A DNA stretch of 64,000 nucleotides from JAAFIP01 sp963775085 (GTDB lineage Bacteria > Pseudomonadota > Gammaproteobacteria > Burkholderiales > Burkholderiaceae_C). Positions 53,153-63,958 of this stretch are shown here, piece after piece. Positions within the stretch are counted from its first letter, which is position 1; every line of letters begins with the position of its first letter. The stretch lies in the NCBI GenBank assembly GCA_963775085.1, contig CAVZHO010000020.1, forward strand, positions 1-64,000, given 5' to 3'. Position numbers and translations under genes: made by a program. The notes below the pieces were generated by a model, which saw only the letters and a program-made list of their open reading frames with translations, did not search any database and was not told the DNA's origin.

Positions 53153-54072
53153 CTCGCTACTCCGACAGGCATTTTTTTGCCCACATACACGGTGGCAATT
53201 ACCGCAACGGCAAACGCCAGTGTCATACCGTCCAGGCGCTCGCCGACCAGCGGCACCGCAAACAGCAAACTCAAAAATGGTTGTATGAGCTGGATCTGGC
53301 TCACCCGCACGGCGCCCAGCGCGAGAGCACGGTACCAGGCAAAAAAGCCGATCCACATGGAAAATAGCGCCACATAGCTAAAGCCCAACCAAGCCATGCC
53401 GCTCACGGCTGCCGCCGCTACGGCATCCACGGGTGCAAACCACAGGGCCATGGGCAGCGTTAACGGCAGGCCGCTGACCAGCACCCAGCAAATGGTTTGC
53501 TCGGAGCCCAGGCGCGGTGTCAGGCGGGCGCCGCCGATGTAGCCAAAGGCACCGGTGGTCATGGCAATGATGAGATAGATGTTGGCCGCGCCCAGATACA
53601 AGCCCCCTGCGCGCCAGACCATAAAGCCCAGCACCCAACCCGTGCCCAGCAAGGCACAGGCCCAGAATCCGGCAGAGGGTCGCTGCCTGAACCACAGCGC
53701 ACCCAATACGGCGGTAGACAGCGGCAGCAGCGCGGTGACCACGGCCCCGTGGGTGCTCGGCACATGACGCAGAGCCAGCGCCAAAAACAGCGGAAAGCCG
53801 ACGATCACACCAAAAGCGGTCATGCCCACCAGCGGCCATTCGGCGCGCACCGGTACTTTGAGCGTGCCGCGCCGGCGCTGCCAGAGCAGATAGCCAATCG
53901 ACAGCACGCCCGCCACGGCAGCGCGGCCAAAGGTGACGAACCAGGGCGACAACTGGGGAGCCTCCGCAGCGCCCACGGCCAGACGCGTCATGGGCAGAGT
54001 GGCAGCGAACAGGATGACACCGACCGAGCCCCACAGCAGTGCCTCGCGGTCTTGGGCTTGCGTCATGCTCAT
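53149..54072 (-). CDS. EamA/DMT family exporter
   Basis: A ten-helix drug/metabolite transporter of 307 residues. The protein has two EamA repeats, with 'FAATLPMTRLAVGAAEA' and 'SPWFVTFGRAAVAGVLSIGYLLW' early and 'RVSQIQLIQPFLSLLFAVPLVGERL' late. It probably exports an amino acid or related compound made or handled by the operon. The start at 54072 gives a 4-base ATGA overlap with the LysE gene upstream, and its stop overlaps the aminotransferase start in the same way. Confidence 0.9.
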   Translation of the reverse strand: MSMTQAQDREALLWGSVGVILFAATLPMTRLAVGAAEAPQLSPWFVTFGRAAVAGVLSIGYLLWQRRRGTLKVPVRAEWPLVGMTAFGVIVGFPLFLALALRHVPSTHGAVVTALLPLSTAVLGALWFRQRPSAGFWACALLGTGWVLGFMVWRAGGLYLGAANIYLIIAMTTGAFGYIGGARLTPRLGSEQTICWVLVSGLPLTLPMALWFAPVDAVAAAAVSGMAWLGFSYVALFSMWIGFFAWYRALALGAVRVSQIQLIQPFLSLLFAVPLVGERLDGMTLAFAVAVIATVYVGKKMPVGVAR

Positions 54073-54668
54073 ACGCCGCCCATCCAAACGGCAGTGGCTA
54101 CCAATACCAAGGCCATGGCGCGGTTAAACCACCGCAGGCGCTCGCCGTGCGCCAGCCAGTCGCGCAGCAGCGCCCCGGCGGCGGCGTAGACCACGTTGCT
54201 GACAAAGGCAAACAACATCATCACCGGAGCTACGATGGCAAAGCGCGCCACCGGGTCGCTCTGCCCGGCGATCCAGCCCGCCACTACAGCCAGGGCAAAC
54301 ATCCAGGCCTTGATGTTGACAAACTGCAATGCCGCGCCCTGAAAAAACGTCACATGCAAGCGTGCCGCATCGGCCTGGCCCAGGCTGCCCGACTGCGCCA
54401 GCCTGTAGGCCAGCCACAGCAGATAGACAATGCCCAGCAGCTTGACGGACAAACGCAGCGCCGGAATGGCCGCGATCAAGCCGCCCACGCCCGCCGCGCA
54501 CAGCGCCAGCAGCACGCCCCAGCCCACCGGCACGGCGCAGGCAAAGCGCAGCGCACGCGTGAAGCCGTGGTTGGCCGCCAAGGCGGTAGACAGCGTGTTG
54601 TTCGGCCCGGGCGAAAAGCTCATCACCGTACCCAATACCAACAATGCGGAAAATTCTTGCCAACTCAT
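54069..54668 (-). CDS. LysE family amino acid exporter
   Basis: The 199-residue protein has about six hydrophobic segments and the RhtB/LysE signature 'FSPGPNNTLSTALAANHGFTRALR' near the N-terminus. Such proteins export basic or neutral amino acids. It is the first gene of the seven-gene minus-strand operon (LysE, EamA, aminotransferase, GST, PhzF-like, glyoxalase-like, dehydratase) and starts 172 bases from the divergent MocR-type regulator. Confidence 0.92.
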   Translation of the reverse strand: MSWQEFSALLVLGTVMSFSPGPNNTLSTALAANHGFTRALRFACAVPVGWGVLLALCAAGVGGLIAAIPALRLSVKLLGIVYLLWLAYRLAQSGSLGQADAARLHVTFFQGAALQFVNIKAWMFALAVVAGWIAGQSDPVARFAIVAPVMMLFAFVSNVVYAAAGALLRDWLAHGERLRWFNRAMALVLVATAVWMGGV

Positions 54669-54720
54669 GGGGTATCGGGGTTAGAAAATAAAGAAATTAC
54701 GGTTGTTGTCATGTATTGCA

Positions 54721-54784
54721 CTGTACCTTGCGGTGCAGTACAGTACCAGTACAGTTGAGCGCATCAGTACTTCTTGCTGTACTG
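54721..54784. promoter_or_regulatory. Probable MocR operator: CAGTACAG direct repeats plus inverted copy
   Basis: CAGTACAG occurs at 54736-54743 and 54747-54754 (11 bases apart, one helix turn) and, inverted as CTGTACTG, at 54777-54784. A degenerate CTGTACC lies at 54721. Two direct repeats plus one inverted copy is the arrangement known for MocR-type regulators such as GabR. It lies between the regulator and the LysE operon, so both could be controlled. Confidence 0.7.
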
Positions 54785-54840
54785 GTGCCTTGGCTGATAC
54801 AGCGTTGTACCACCTCACAGACCCTGCCAGGAGAGCCCCC

Positions 54841-56340
54841 ATGCTGATGCGTACCACCACAGCGAGCCTGACCGAGCAACTGGTCGCCCGTTTTACCGAG
54901 CGTATTCGCACCCGCCTATTAGCTGCTGGCGCGCGCCTGCCCAGCGTGCGCCAGTGCGCAGCGCAGCATGATGTCAGCCCGCACACCGTGGTGGCGGCCT
55001 ACGACCAGATGGTGGCGGCGGGGCTGGTAGAGGCGCGCAAGCAACGCGGGTTTTATGTGCGGGACATTCACAATACGGCATCAAATCAACCTGTAGTCCC
55101 TGTCAATGGGACGCAAGCAGCTATTAAAAATGGAGCGTCTGTCAACTCTGGTGCCACGCCATCCCTGCGCGAGAGCACCGGACTGGCCGGGCGCATGCAA
55201 TCGCGCATCGATGCCACCGCGCTGATACGCGGCATGTTCCACCACAACAGGAGCGGGCTGGGCAGCCAGTGGCCGCAGCCGGGCATGGGCGTGTTTCCGC
55301 CCGAGTGGCTGGAGTCGGACTTTATGGGCGCGGCGGTGCGCAAGGTGACGCAAAACAAAACCCTGCTCGACCTGAGCCTGAAATACGGCGAGCCGCTGGG
55401 CGACAGCAGCCTGCGCAGCGCCCTGTCTGCCAAGCTGCGCGACCTGAGCATTGACGTGCCGATGGAGCACATCATCACCACCGTGGGCGCGACGCACGGC
55501 CTCGATGTGGTGAGCCGCACGCTGCTGAAAGCCGGTGACTGCGTGATGGTGGAAGAGCCCGGCTGGGCGGTGGAGTTTGCCAGGCTGGATGCCCTGGGTA
55601 TGCGCATTCTGCCGGTGCCGCGCCGCTTTGATGGGCCCGACCTGGAGGTGATGGCCAAGTACTGCGCTGAGCATGCGCCCAAGTTGTACGTGAGCGTGAG
55701 CGTGTTCCACAACCCCACGGGTTACTGCGTCAGCCCCGGCAGCGCGCACCGCGTACTGCAACTGGCCAATCAGCATGACTTTCATATCATGGAGGACGAC
55801 ACCTACAGCCACATCGCCCCCGCGCACGCCACGCGCCTGTGCGCGCTGGACGGTTTGCAGCGCACCATTTACGTCAGCGGCTTTGCCAAAATTCTCGCCC
55901 CCAACTGGCGTGTGGGCTACATCGCTGCGCCCGCCCATTTGGTAGACCGGCTGCTGGACACCAAGCTGCTGTCCACGCTGACCACACCTGCCCTGCTGGA
56001 GAAGGCCCTGGCCATTTGCATCGAGCAAGGCCATCTGCGCAAACACGCCGAGCGCATCCGCACCCGGCTGGATGCCGCCCGCACGCGCAGTGTGAAGCTG
56101 GCAATGCAAGCCGGTTGCAGCTTCGCCGCCGAACCCGCTGGTTTGTTTGGCTGGGTCGACACCGGGGTGGACACCGACCTGCTGGCCCAGCGCATGCTGG
56201 ACGACGGCTACCTGCTGGCCCCCGGCGCCCTCTTTCACGCCGTGCGCAACCAGCCCAGCACCTTGATGCGGATTAACTTTGCGGCCACGCAGGAGGCGGG
56301 GTTCTGGAAGGTGTTTGGCAGGCAGCGGGGGAAGATGTGA
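54841..56340 (+). CDS. MocR-type GntR/aminotransferase-like transcription regulator with in-frame A repeat
   Basis: The 499-residue protein has an N-terminal GntR winged helix ('RIRTRLLAAGARLPSVRQCAAQHDVSPHTVVAAYDQMVAAGLVEARKQRGFYV', about 20-73), a linker, and a fold-type I aminotransferase-like domain with PLP Lys350 ('YVSGFAKILAPNWRVGYIAAP'). The linker includes about 'NQPVVPVNGTQAAIKNGASV', coded by an A-family repeat (55090-55138), a tolerable place for an insert. It is probably an amino-acid- or PLP-responsive regulator of the divergent operon. The ATG at 54841 starts at the helix; an upstream extension is unlikely. Confidence 0.93.
   Translation: MLMRTTTASLTEQLVARFTERIRTRLLAAGARLPSVRQCAAQHDVSPHTVVAAYDQMVAAGLVEARKQRGFYVRDIHNTASNQPVVPVNGTQAAIKNGASVNSGATPSLRESTGLAGRMQSRIDATALIRGMFHHNRSGLGSQWPQPGMGVFPPEWLESDFMGAAVRKVTQNKTLLDLSLKYGEPLGDSSLRSALSAKLRDLSIDVPMEHIITTVGATHGLDVVSRTLLKAGDCVMVEEPGWAVEFARLDALGMRILPVPRRFDGPDLEVMAKYCAEHAPKLYVSVSVFHNPTGYCVSPGSAHRVLQLANQHDFHIMEDDTYSHIAPAHATRLCALDGLQRTIYVSGFAKILAPNWRVGYIAAPAHLVDRLLDTKLLSTLTTPALLEKALAICIEQGHLRKHAERIRTRLDAARTRSVKLAMQAGCSFAAEPAGLFGWVDTGVDTDLLAQRMLDDGYLLAPGALFHAVRNQPSTLMRINFAATQEAGFWKVFGRQRGKM
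55090..55138 (+). repeat. A-family repeat, copy 15, inside the MocR regulator linker
   Basis: Full forward copy: CCTGTAGTCCCTGTCAATGG, GACGCAAGCAGCTAT, TAAAAATGGAGCG. It codes for the middle of the inter-domain linker. Confidence 0.85.
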
Positions 56341-56549
56341 GGTTGGTGTTGTCGCTTCCTACGGTCACGCCATGCAGCCCGCGTCGCGCGTCAAACGCAG
56401 TGAACATCCTGCGGTTCCGATGCAGGATAGGCGGACGATGTTGCAGAACAGGTGTCGGTAAAATGAGTCTCGGTTTGCTTTTGAAGCTGATTGGCTCATG
56501 TTCCTAACAGGGTTCACCGTTATTCAAGCAGCAGTCTCTTGAAGTGTCG

Positions 56550-57776
56550 ATGGCCTGTCTACTTAACGCGTCTATGAAAACACACCATCAAGCAAAACCT
56601 CTCCACCAAAGCGCACCAGTGGCGAATGGTTGCAGCTTCAGTTTCGTCGATGGGGCTTATGTTGAAATCACCGGTGCTGTCGATGAAGACTATCTTGTAC
56701 AGTTTATTGATACCCGCACGAACGAAGTTGTGCACCAAGCACAGATTAAAAATAATCACTGGGTCAGGACAGCCCGCCAATACTTTACGCCTTGGCAAAT
56801 CAACGTGTTCAGGCTCAAAGACCATCAACTGCTGTTCACCCACCAATATGATTGCCGGCAAAAACGGGTGTACATTGCCCTTGAATCTAAAGCACTGGGC
56901 GATACCTTGGCCTGGTTTCAGTTATTGGAAGACTTTCAAGGCCAACATGGCTGTCAGTTAATTTGTTCCACCTTCATGAATGGCTTGTTTCAGGAGCAGT
57001 ATCCCGACATGCAATTTGTAGAGCCCGGTGAAGCGGTACACAACTTATACGCCATGTACCGTGTCGGCTGGTTTTCTCATCCCTCCGGCGGGATTGATTT
57101 CAACAGAAATGTTCGCAATTTTCGGCTGCAAACGCTCGGCGAATCTGCGGCCGACATTTTAGGGCTGCCTTACACGCCCACCCGACCCAGGATAAAAGCA
57201 ACTGACCTGGGCAAACCCATCGCGGAGGATTATGTGTGTATCGCTGTACATGCGACCGCACAGGCAAAATATTGGAATAACCCGACCGGCTGGACTGAAG
57301 TGGTTGCGTATTTACGGCAGGGGGGCTACCAAGTGGTATTGCTTTCCAGGGAAGGCCTGCACTATATGGGTAACCAAGCACCTGCGAACGTGCTGCTGCT
57401 GCCGCCGGGTGATATCAGCGTCATTGTCAATTACCTGCGCCACGCCCGATTGTTTATCGGCATCGGCAGTGGATTGAGCTGGCTATCTTGGGCTATGGGT
57501 TGTAAAACCTGCGTCATCAGCGGATTTTCTTACCCCTACACGGAGGTTGAGGACCTGCTTAGAGTTGCCGCCAACCCTGACAGTTGTAGCGGCTGCTTTA
57601 ATCGCCACCCGATGGATGCAGGCGATTGGCAATGGTGCCCCGACCATAAAAATACACCGCGCATGTTTGAATGCACGCGCAATATTAATGCTAAGCAAGT
57701 CATCGAGGTGGTGACGGCGCATTTAATGGACGTGAAATCGATGGGGACAGAGTTCACATCAACAGGTCAGACTTGA
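56550..57776 (+). CDS. TibC-like protein O-heptosyltransferase
   Basis: The 408-residue product matches the autotransporter O-heptosyltransferase family (TibC/AAH, BAHT): 'RVYIALESKALGDTLAWFQLLEDF', 'VCIAVHATAQAKYWNNPTGW', 'RLFIGIGSGLSWLSWAMGC' and a C-terminal Cys motif. From 56550, Cys346, 349, 363 and 375 ('CSGC', 'WCPDH', 'FECTR') fit the four Cys that hold iron in TibC. The family moves heptose from ADP-heptose to Ser residues of secreted proteins. AT-richer than its neighbours, so probably acquired. The start could also be GTG 56544 or ATG 56574. It converges on a Ser/Thr-repeat lipoprotein gene. Confidence 0.87.
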   Translation: MACLLNASMKTHHQAKPLHQSAPVANGCSFSFVDGAYVEITGAVDEDYLVQFIDTRTNEVVHQAQIKNNHWVRTARQYFTPWQINVFRLKDHQLLFTHQYDCRQKRVYIALESKALGDTLAWFQLLEDFQGQHGCQLICSTFMNGLFQEQYPDMQFVEPGEAVHNLYAMYRVGWFSHPSGGIDFNRNVRNFRLQTLGESAADILGLPYTPTRPRIKATDLGKPIAEDYVCIAVHATAQAKYWNNPTGWTEVVAYLRQGGYQVVLLSREGLHYMGNQAPANVLLLPPGDISVIVNYLRHARLFIGIGSGLSWLSWAMGCKTCVISGFSYPYTEVEDLLRVAANPDSCSGCFNRHPMDAGDWQWCPDHKNTPRMFECTRNINAKQVIEVVTAHLMDVKSMGTEFTSTGQT

Positions 57777-57778
57777 TG

Positions 57779-58283
57779 CTAACCAGCCCCTAAATTAGCG
57801 GCCTCGGCGGTAAAAATTGTACCGCTCGACAATCCCAAATCACCTTTGTTACTATCGATAGCCGATAGGGTTTTAGCCGCACTGGATGCTTTGCTACGGG
57901 CTGGTGCCACTGGTCCCTGCTGTGCCACTGGTCCCTGCTGTGCCACTGGTCCCGGCTGTGCCACTGGTCCCGGCTGTGCCACTGGTCCCGGCTGTGCCAC
58001 TGGTCCCGGCTGTGCCACTGGTCCCGGCTGTGCAACTGGTACCGGCTGTGCCACTGGTACCGGCTGTGCCACTGGTACCGGCTGTGCCAGCGGTGCCACT
58101 GGTACCTGTTGTGCAACTGGTGGAACTGCCAAGTGCTGCAGCGATTGCTGCTTGGTCAGCAGCCGTCGTGCCACCACTTCCGCCTCCACACGCAACCACT
58201 AGAAATGCCGATGAAACGGCTATCGACAGGGTTGCCGCCTGATCAATTAAAGATAAAGATGACTTGAATTCTGGCATGGCCAT
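57779..58283 (-). CDS. Lipoprotein with SGTAGT repeats (stop-shifted near its end)
   Basis: The start is at 58283 with AGGAGAA just upstream. The product begins MAMPEFKSSLSLIDQAATLS, has a signal peptide with lipobox VVAC, then GGGSGG and about 11 copies of a Ser/Gly/Thr/Ala unit (TAGTSG). As written, this frame stops at 57894. A second frame reads on as 'ARSKASSAAKTLSAIDSNKGDLGLSSGTIFTAEAANLGAG' to 57779, more like a real protein end. One extra G near 57904 at the array edge explains the switch; without it the protein is 167 residues. It could be a glycosylation target of the adjacent heptosyltransferase. Confidence 0.65.
57905..58084. repeat. 18-bp tandem array, 10 units, coding SGTAGT
   Basis: The plus-strand unit is TGCCACTGGTCCCGGCTG, with CCCTG, CCCGG and ACCGG variants. 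Ten units in a row run from 57905 to 58084, plus a partial, altered unit to about 58111. An 18-base period keeps the frame when units are gained or lost. Confidence 0.95.
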
Positions 58284-58397
58284 TTCTCCTGATGAGTAAA
58301 AAAAGGTGGTTTAAGAATGGAGTTCGATGCGAGTTCAAGCTGGGAGTTGCCTTGCCCTGCCCAAGGAAGTGTTAGGACCGTGTTAGGAAGGTAAAGA

Positions 58398-58432
58398 AAA
58401 AAGCCTGCAAGTCGTTCAACCTGCAGGCTTTT
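58398..58432 (-). terminator. Intrinsic terminator downstream of the EamA gene
   Basis: GCCTGCA and TGCAGGC pair around a 13-base loop, with AAAA on one side and TTTT on the other, so it works in either direction; on the minus strand a T-rich run follows. It lies between the EamA gene and the repeat lipoprotein. Confidence 0.75.
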
Positions 58433-58587
58433 AGTTGTATGCCGCCGATTCAAGGACGATTCAAATTACGTGGCGTGAACCGTAAGAGCCCCCTAAGCAC
58501 GAAGTAGCAAAGAAACTTGGGTGGGCGCATCATGGGGGTTGTATCTTTCTGCTTGGTAGCACAACCAACGCCCTGCTCCCTTGTCAC

Positions 58588-59517
58588 TCAGCCCGCTGTG
58601 GGCTGCTTTGAGGCCAAATAAATCCCCGGCAAAATCACCGCTGCCCCCATCGCGTGGTAGCCCAGAATTGGCTCGCCCAGCACGGCCCAGGCGACGATGG
58701 CGGCATACAGTGGCCCCAGGTACAGGGTCAGCGAGGCACGCGCTGCGCCGAGCTCTTTTTGCACGGTGGAGTAGGCCAGGTAGCCTGCAGCGCCGGGGAT
58801 CAGCCCCGCCGCCAGCATGAGTAGCAGGGCCTGGCTGCCCCAGACGGTTTGCGTCATCGGCCAGCCAGAATACGCTTCCAACAGAGCCAGCGGCAGCAGC
58901 ACCGTCACGCCGCCTGCGATGATGAGTACCAGGCGGGCCATCGGCGTAAAGTGGCTGGGCCAGCGCTTGAGAAAGATCGAGTACACCGTCCAGCTGAGGG
59001 TGCAGGCCAGAATCCAGGCGTCGCCCACCACCCACTGCACTTGCAGCAGGTTACTCCATTGGCCCTTGATCACCACATGCACCAGCCCGGCGAAGGCCAT
59101 GGCCACGCCGGCCCACTGCCATTTGCCCAAGTGCTCTTTCAGCCACAGAGTCGAGGCCAAGGCGACGAAGACCGGCGACAGCGCGTAGATCAGCGCAATA
59201 TTGGTGGCCACCGTAGTGCGCGCGCCAATGTACACCCAGGCACCGCAAATCCACATGCCCAAGGCCCCCAGCACCAGGTACTGCCAGCCCTTGTCCAGGA
59301 GGTGCACGCGCTTGGCGCGCAGTTCGGGCCAGGCAAATGCGGCCAGCAGCGCGCCCGCAATGCTCCAGCGCACCAGGGCCAGCATGTGGGGTGCGACAAT
59401 GCCGGGTGCGACGCGGCTGACCAGATAGTTCACCGACCAACACAGTGGCGAGAGAAATAACAGGGCATAGGCCCAGCGGTGGGCGGTGGTGAGCGACGTG
59501 GCGTGTGAGGAGGGCAT
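58588..59517 (-). CDS. EamA/DMT family exporter
   Basis: The 309-residue protein has about ten hydrophobic helices in two EamA halves ('FLSPLCWSVNYLVSRVAPGIVAPHMLALVRWSIAGALLAAFAW' and 'GARASLTLYLGPLYAAIVAWAVLGEPIL'). It probably exports small metabolites. It is divergent from the D-threonine-aldolase-like gene, whose start is only 18 bases away, so the two share a small promoter region. The Met at 59517 (MPSSHATSLTT) is a reasonable start; ten more codons are open upstream. Confidence 0.9.
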   Translation of the reverse strand: MPSSHATSLTTAHRWAYALLFLSPLCWSVNYLVSRVAPGIVAPHMLALVRWSIAGALLAAFAWPELRAKRVHLLDKGWQYLVLGALGMWICGAWVYIGARTTVATNIALIYALSPVFVALASTLWLKEHLGKWQWAGVAMAFAGLVHVVIKGQWSNLLQVQWVVGDAWILACTLSWTVYSIFLKRWPSHFTPMARLVLIIAGGVTVLLPLALLEAYSGWPMTQTVWGSQALLLMLAAGLIPGAAGYLAYSTVQKELGAARASLTLYLGPLYAAIVAWAVLGEPILGYHAMGAAVILPGIYLASKQPTAG

Positions 59518-59535
59518 GCGGTACGATCTTAAGCT

Positions 59536-60708
59536 ATGCAACTGCAAGACCTCCCTACCCCCACCGCGTTAGTCGACACCCAGCGCATGGCGCACAACAT
59601 CGCGCGCATGCAAACGCGCATGACGGCGCTGGGCGTGGCCTTTCGGCCGCATGTCAAAACCAGCAAATGCGTGGAGATTACCCAGCAGCAGGTGGCGGCC
59701 GGGGCGCGCGGCATCACGGTATCGACGCTGAAAGAAGCCGAGCAGTTTTTTGCCGCTGGCATCAGCGATATTTTGTACGCCGTGGGCATGGCAACGCCCA
59801 AGCTCAAGCCGGCAGCCAGCCTGATGGCGCAAGGATGCGCTCTTAAAATAATAGCTGATACCGTCCAAATTGCGAGGACTATCGCGGAGTATGGCCACCT
59901 AAACGGCGTGCAGTTTGAGGTTTGGATCGAAATTGACTGCGACGGCCACCGCTCGGGCGTGCTACCTGAGAGCGACGCATTGCTCGCCGTCGGCCAGCTG
60001 CTGCATGGCGACGGCAGCGCCAGCCACGGCGCGCGCCTGGGCGGCGTGATGACGCATGCCGGGGCCAGCTACGGCCTGAGCACGCCCGAGGCACTGGAAG
60101 CCATGGCCGAGCAAGAGCGCAGCCGCTGCGTGCGCGCTGCGGAGCGTCTGCGCGACGCAGGCCTGCCCTGCCCGGTGGTCAGTGTCGGTTCTACGCCTAC
60201 CGCGCTGTCTGCACGGCAACTGGACGGTGTCACGGAAGTCCGCGCCGGGGTGTATGTGTTTTTTGACCTGGTGATGGCCAACGTGGGAGTGTGCAGCACC
60301 GACGAGATCGCCCTGAGCGTGCTGACCACCGTCATCGGCCACCAGGAGGACAAAGGCTGGGCCATCGTCGACGCCGGCTGGATGGCCATGAGCCGCGACC
60401 GGGGCACCCAGACGCAACAGCAGGACTACGGCTACGGCCAGGTCTGCGATGTGCAGGGTAACCCGCTGGTCGGCTATGTGCTGACGGGTGCCAACCAGGA
60501 GCACGGTATTGTCAGCTGGGCTGCACTGTCCGTGCCCGCTGGACAGCCCGCAGCGCAGGTGCCGCCCATTGCCCAGCGCTTTCCGGTCGGCACGCAGCTG
60601 CGCATCCTGCCCAACCACGCCTGCGCCACTGGCGCGCAGTTTCCGCAGTACCACGCCGTCACGGGGCAGGAAGCGGGCGCGGTGTGGAACCGGTTTTACG
60701 GTTGGTAA
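59536..60708 (+). CDS. DSD1/D-threonine-aldolase-like PLP enzyme with in-frame A repeat
   Basis: A fold-type III (alanine-racemase-like) PLP enzyme of 390 residues. The PLP Lys is Lys41 in 'RPHVKTSKC'; metal-binding His361 and Cys363 are in 'LPNHACAT'. Related enzymes cleave D-threonine or deaminate D-serine or D-hydroxy-aspartate. The stretch 'ALKIIADTVQIARTIAEYG' (about 103-121) is coded by an A-family repeat (59844-59897), yet it fits a strand-helix of the fold. The gene has its own promoter region shared with the EamA exporter. The substrate is not decided by the sequence. Confidence 0.9.
   Translation: MQLQDLPTPTALVDTQRMAHNIARMQTRMTALGVAFRPHVKTSKCVEITQQQVAAGARGITVSTLKEAEQFFAAGISDILYAVGMATPKLKPAASLMAQGCALKIIADTVQIARTIAEYGHLNGVQFEVWIEIDCDGHRSGVLPESDALLAVGQLLHGDGSASHGARLGGVMTHAGASYGLSTPEALEAMAEQERSRCVRAAERLRDAGLPCPVVSVGSTPTALSARQLDGVTEVRAGVYVFFDLVMANVGVCSTDEIALSVLTTVIGHQEDKGWAIVDAGWMAMSRDRGTQTQQQDYGYGQVCDVQGNPLVGYVLTGANQEHGIVSWAALSVPAGQPAAQVPPIAQRFPVGTQLRILPNHACATGAQFPQYHAVTGQEAGAVWNRFYGW
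59844..59897 (-). repeat. A-family repeat, copy 16, inside the D-threonine-aldolase-like gene
   Basis: Reverse copy: AATAATAGCTGATACCGTCC, AAATTGCGAGGACTAT, CGCGG. It agrees in most positions with copy 12 (44143-44180). Confidence 0.7.
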
Positions 60709-60718
60709 GAAAGTAAAT

Positions 60719-60766
60719 GCTACGTATTTAATAGCTACTTACGTCCATGCGACAAGGACTATGGCC
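60719..60766 (-). repeat. A-family repeat, copy 17
   Basis: Full reverse copy: GCTACGTATTTAATAGCTAC, TTACGTCCATGCGACAAGG, ACTATGGCC. It lies 10 bases after the D-threonine-aldolase-like gene. The remaining bases up to maeB (60767-60954) hold no gene I can see. Confidence 0.87.
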
Positions 60767-60954
60767 GTAAATACGCGGAAAAATCCGTTTTGCGCCATTC
60801 ACCGCACAAAAAGTCATATCAGCTAATGCTTTTCGAGCCTTCCACCACGCTGCCTAGCCCAGGCGGCGGCGCTACAATCACGAACCTTTAAAAAAACTGA
60901 CACCGTCAGCCTCGCGCCACACCTCTGCGCGCAGCCCCCCGATTTGGAGACCCC

Positions 60955-63300
<2,346 letters not shown>

Positions 63301-63526
63301 GCCTTTGCGCGCAAGTTTGCACTAACTTAACTTGCAAACAAAAGTTTAATGAAACCCTGTTTGCAGTAACTTTACCCCGCCAGGTACTTGCATTTTTTTT
63401 CGACTTCGCAGACAATAGCGTTCTTGGAATCACGGGTTTTCCCGCATTTTTGTGGCATTCGTGCCTGATTCCGCAGCGCCCGCGCCCTCGTGGCAGCAGG
63501 CGCTGGACCCAATAAACACTCTGTGT

Positions 63527-63958
63527 ATGCACTGGAATGGAACTGTGACTCGTTTTTCTGCTATTCGGTTGGTTGGCGCATACTTACTTTCTTTGGTGCT
63601 GGTTAGTGTGGGCTTTTCCACGGTCCATGCCAAAGGCCCGGGCCTGTCGGAGCTGGTGACGGGCGGCAGTGCCACCATCAGCGTGCTGGACTTACCCAAG
63701 CAAGGCCGCGAGACCTATGCATTGATTTTGAAGGGCGGCCCGTTCGCCTACGACAAGGACGGCGTGGTGTTTGGCAACCGCGAGCGGATTTTGCCAGCCG
63801 AAAAGCGTGGCTACTACCGCGAATACACGGTCAAAACACCCTACGCCCGCACCCGTGGCGCCAAACGCATTGTGTGCGGTGGCATTAAGCCCACGTCCCC
63901 GGAGGCCTGTTACTACAGTGACGACCACTACGCCAGCTTCAAGCGCATCGTCAATTGA
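63527..63958 (+). CDS. Secreted guanyl-specific ribonuclease (RNase N1/T1/barnase-like)
   Basis: The 143-residue product has an N-terminal hydrophobic signal ('RLVGAYLLSLVLVSVGFSTVHAK') and a C-terminal ribonuclease domain: 'GGPFAYDKDGVVFGNRERILP', 'RGYYREYTVKTPYARTRGAKRIVCGG' and 'ACYYSDDHYASFKRI'. The catalytic Glu (in REYTVKTP), Arg and His (DDHYASF) of the barnase/RNase Sa family are present, so it looks active outside the cytosol. The start could be ATG 63527 or GTG 63545. No barstar-like inhibitor gene lies in the window. Confidence 0.85.
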   Translation: MHWNGTVTRFSAIRLVGAYLLSLVLVSVGFSTVHAKGPGLSELVTGGSATISVLDLPKQGRETYALILKGGPFAYDKDGVVFGNRERILPAEKRGYYREYTVKTPYARTRGAKRIVCGGIKPTSPEACYYSDDHYASFKRIVN

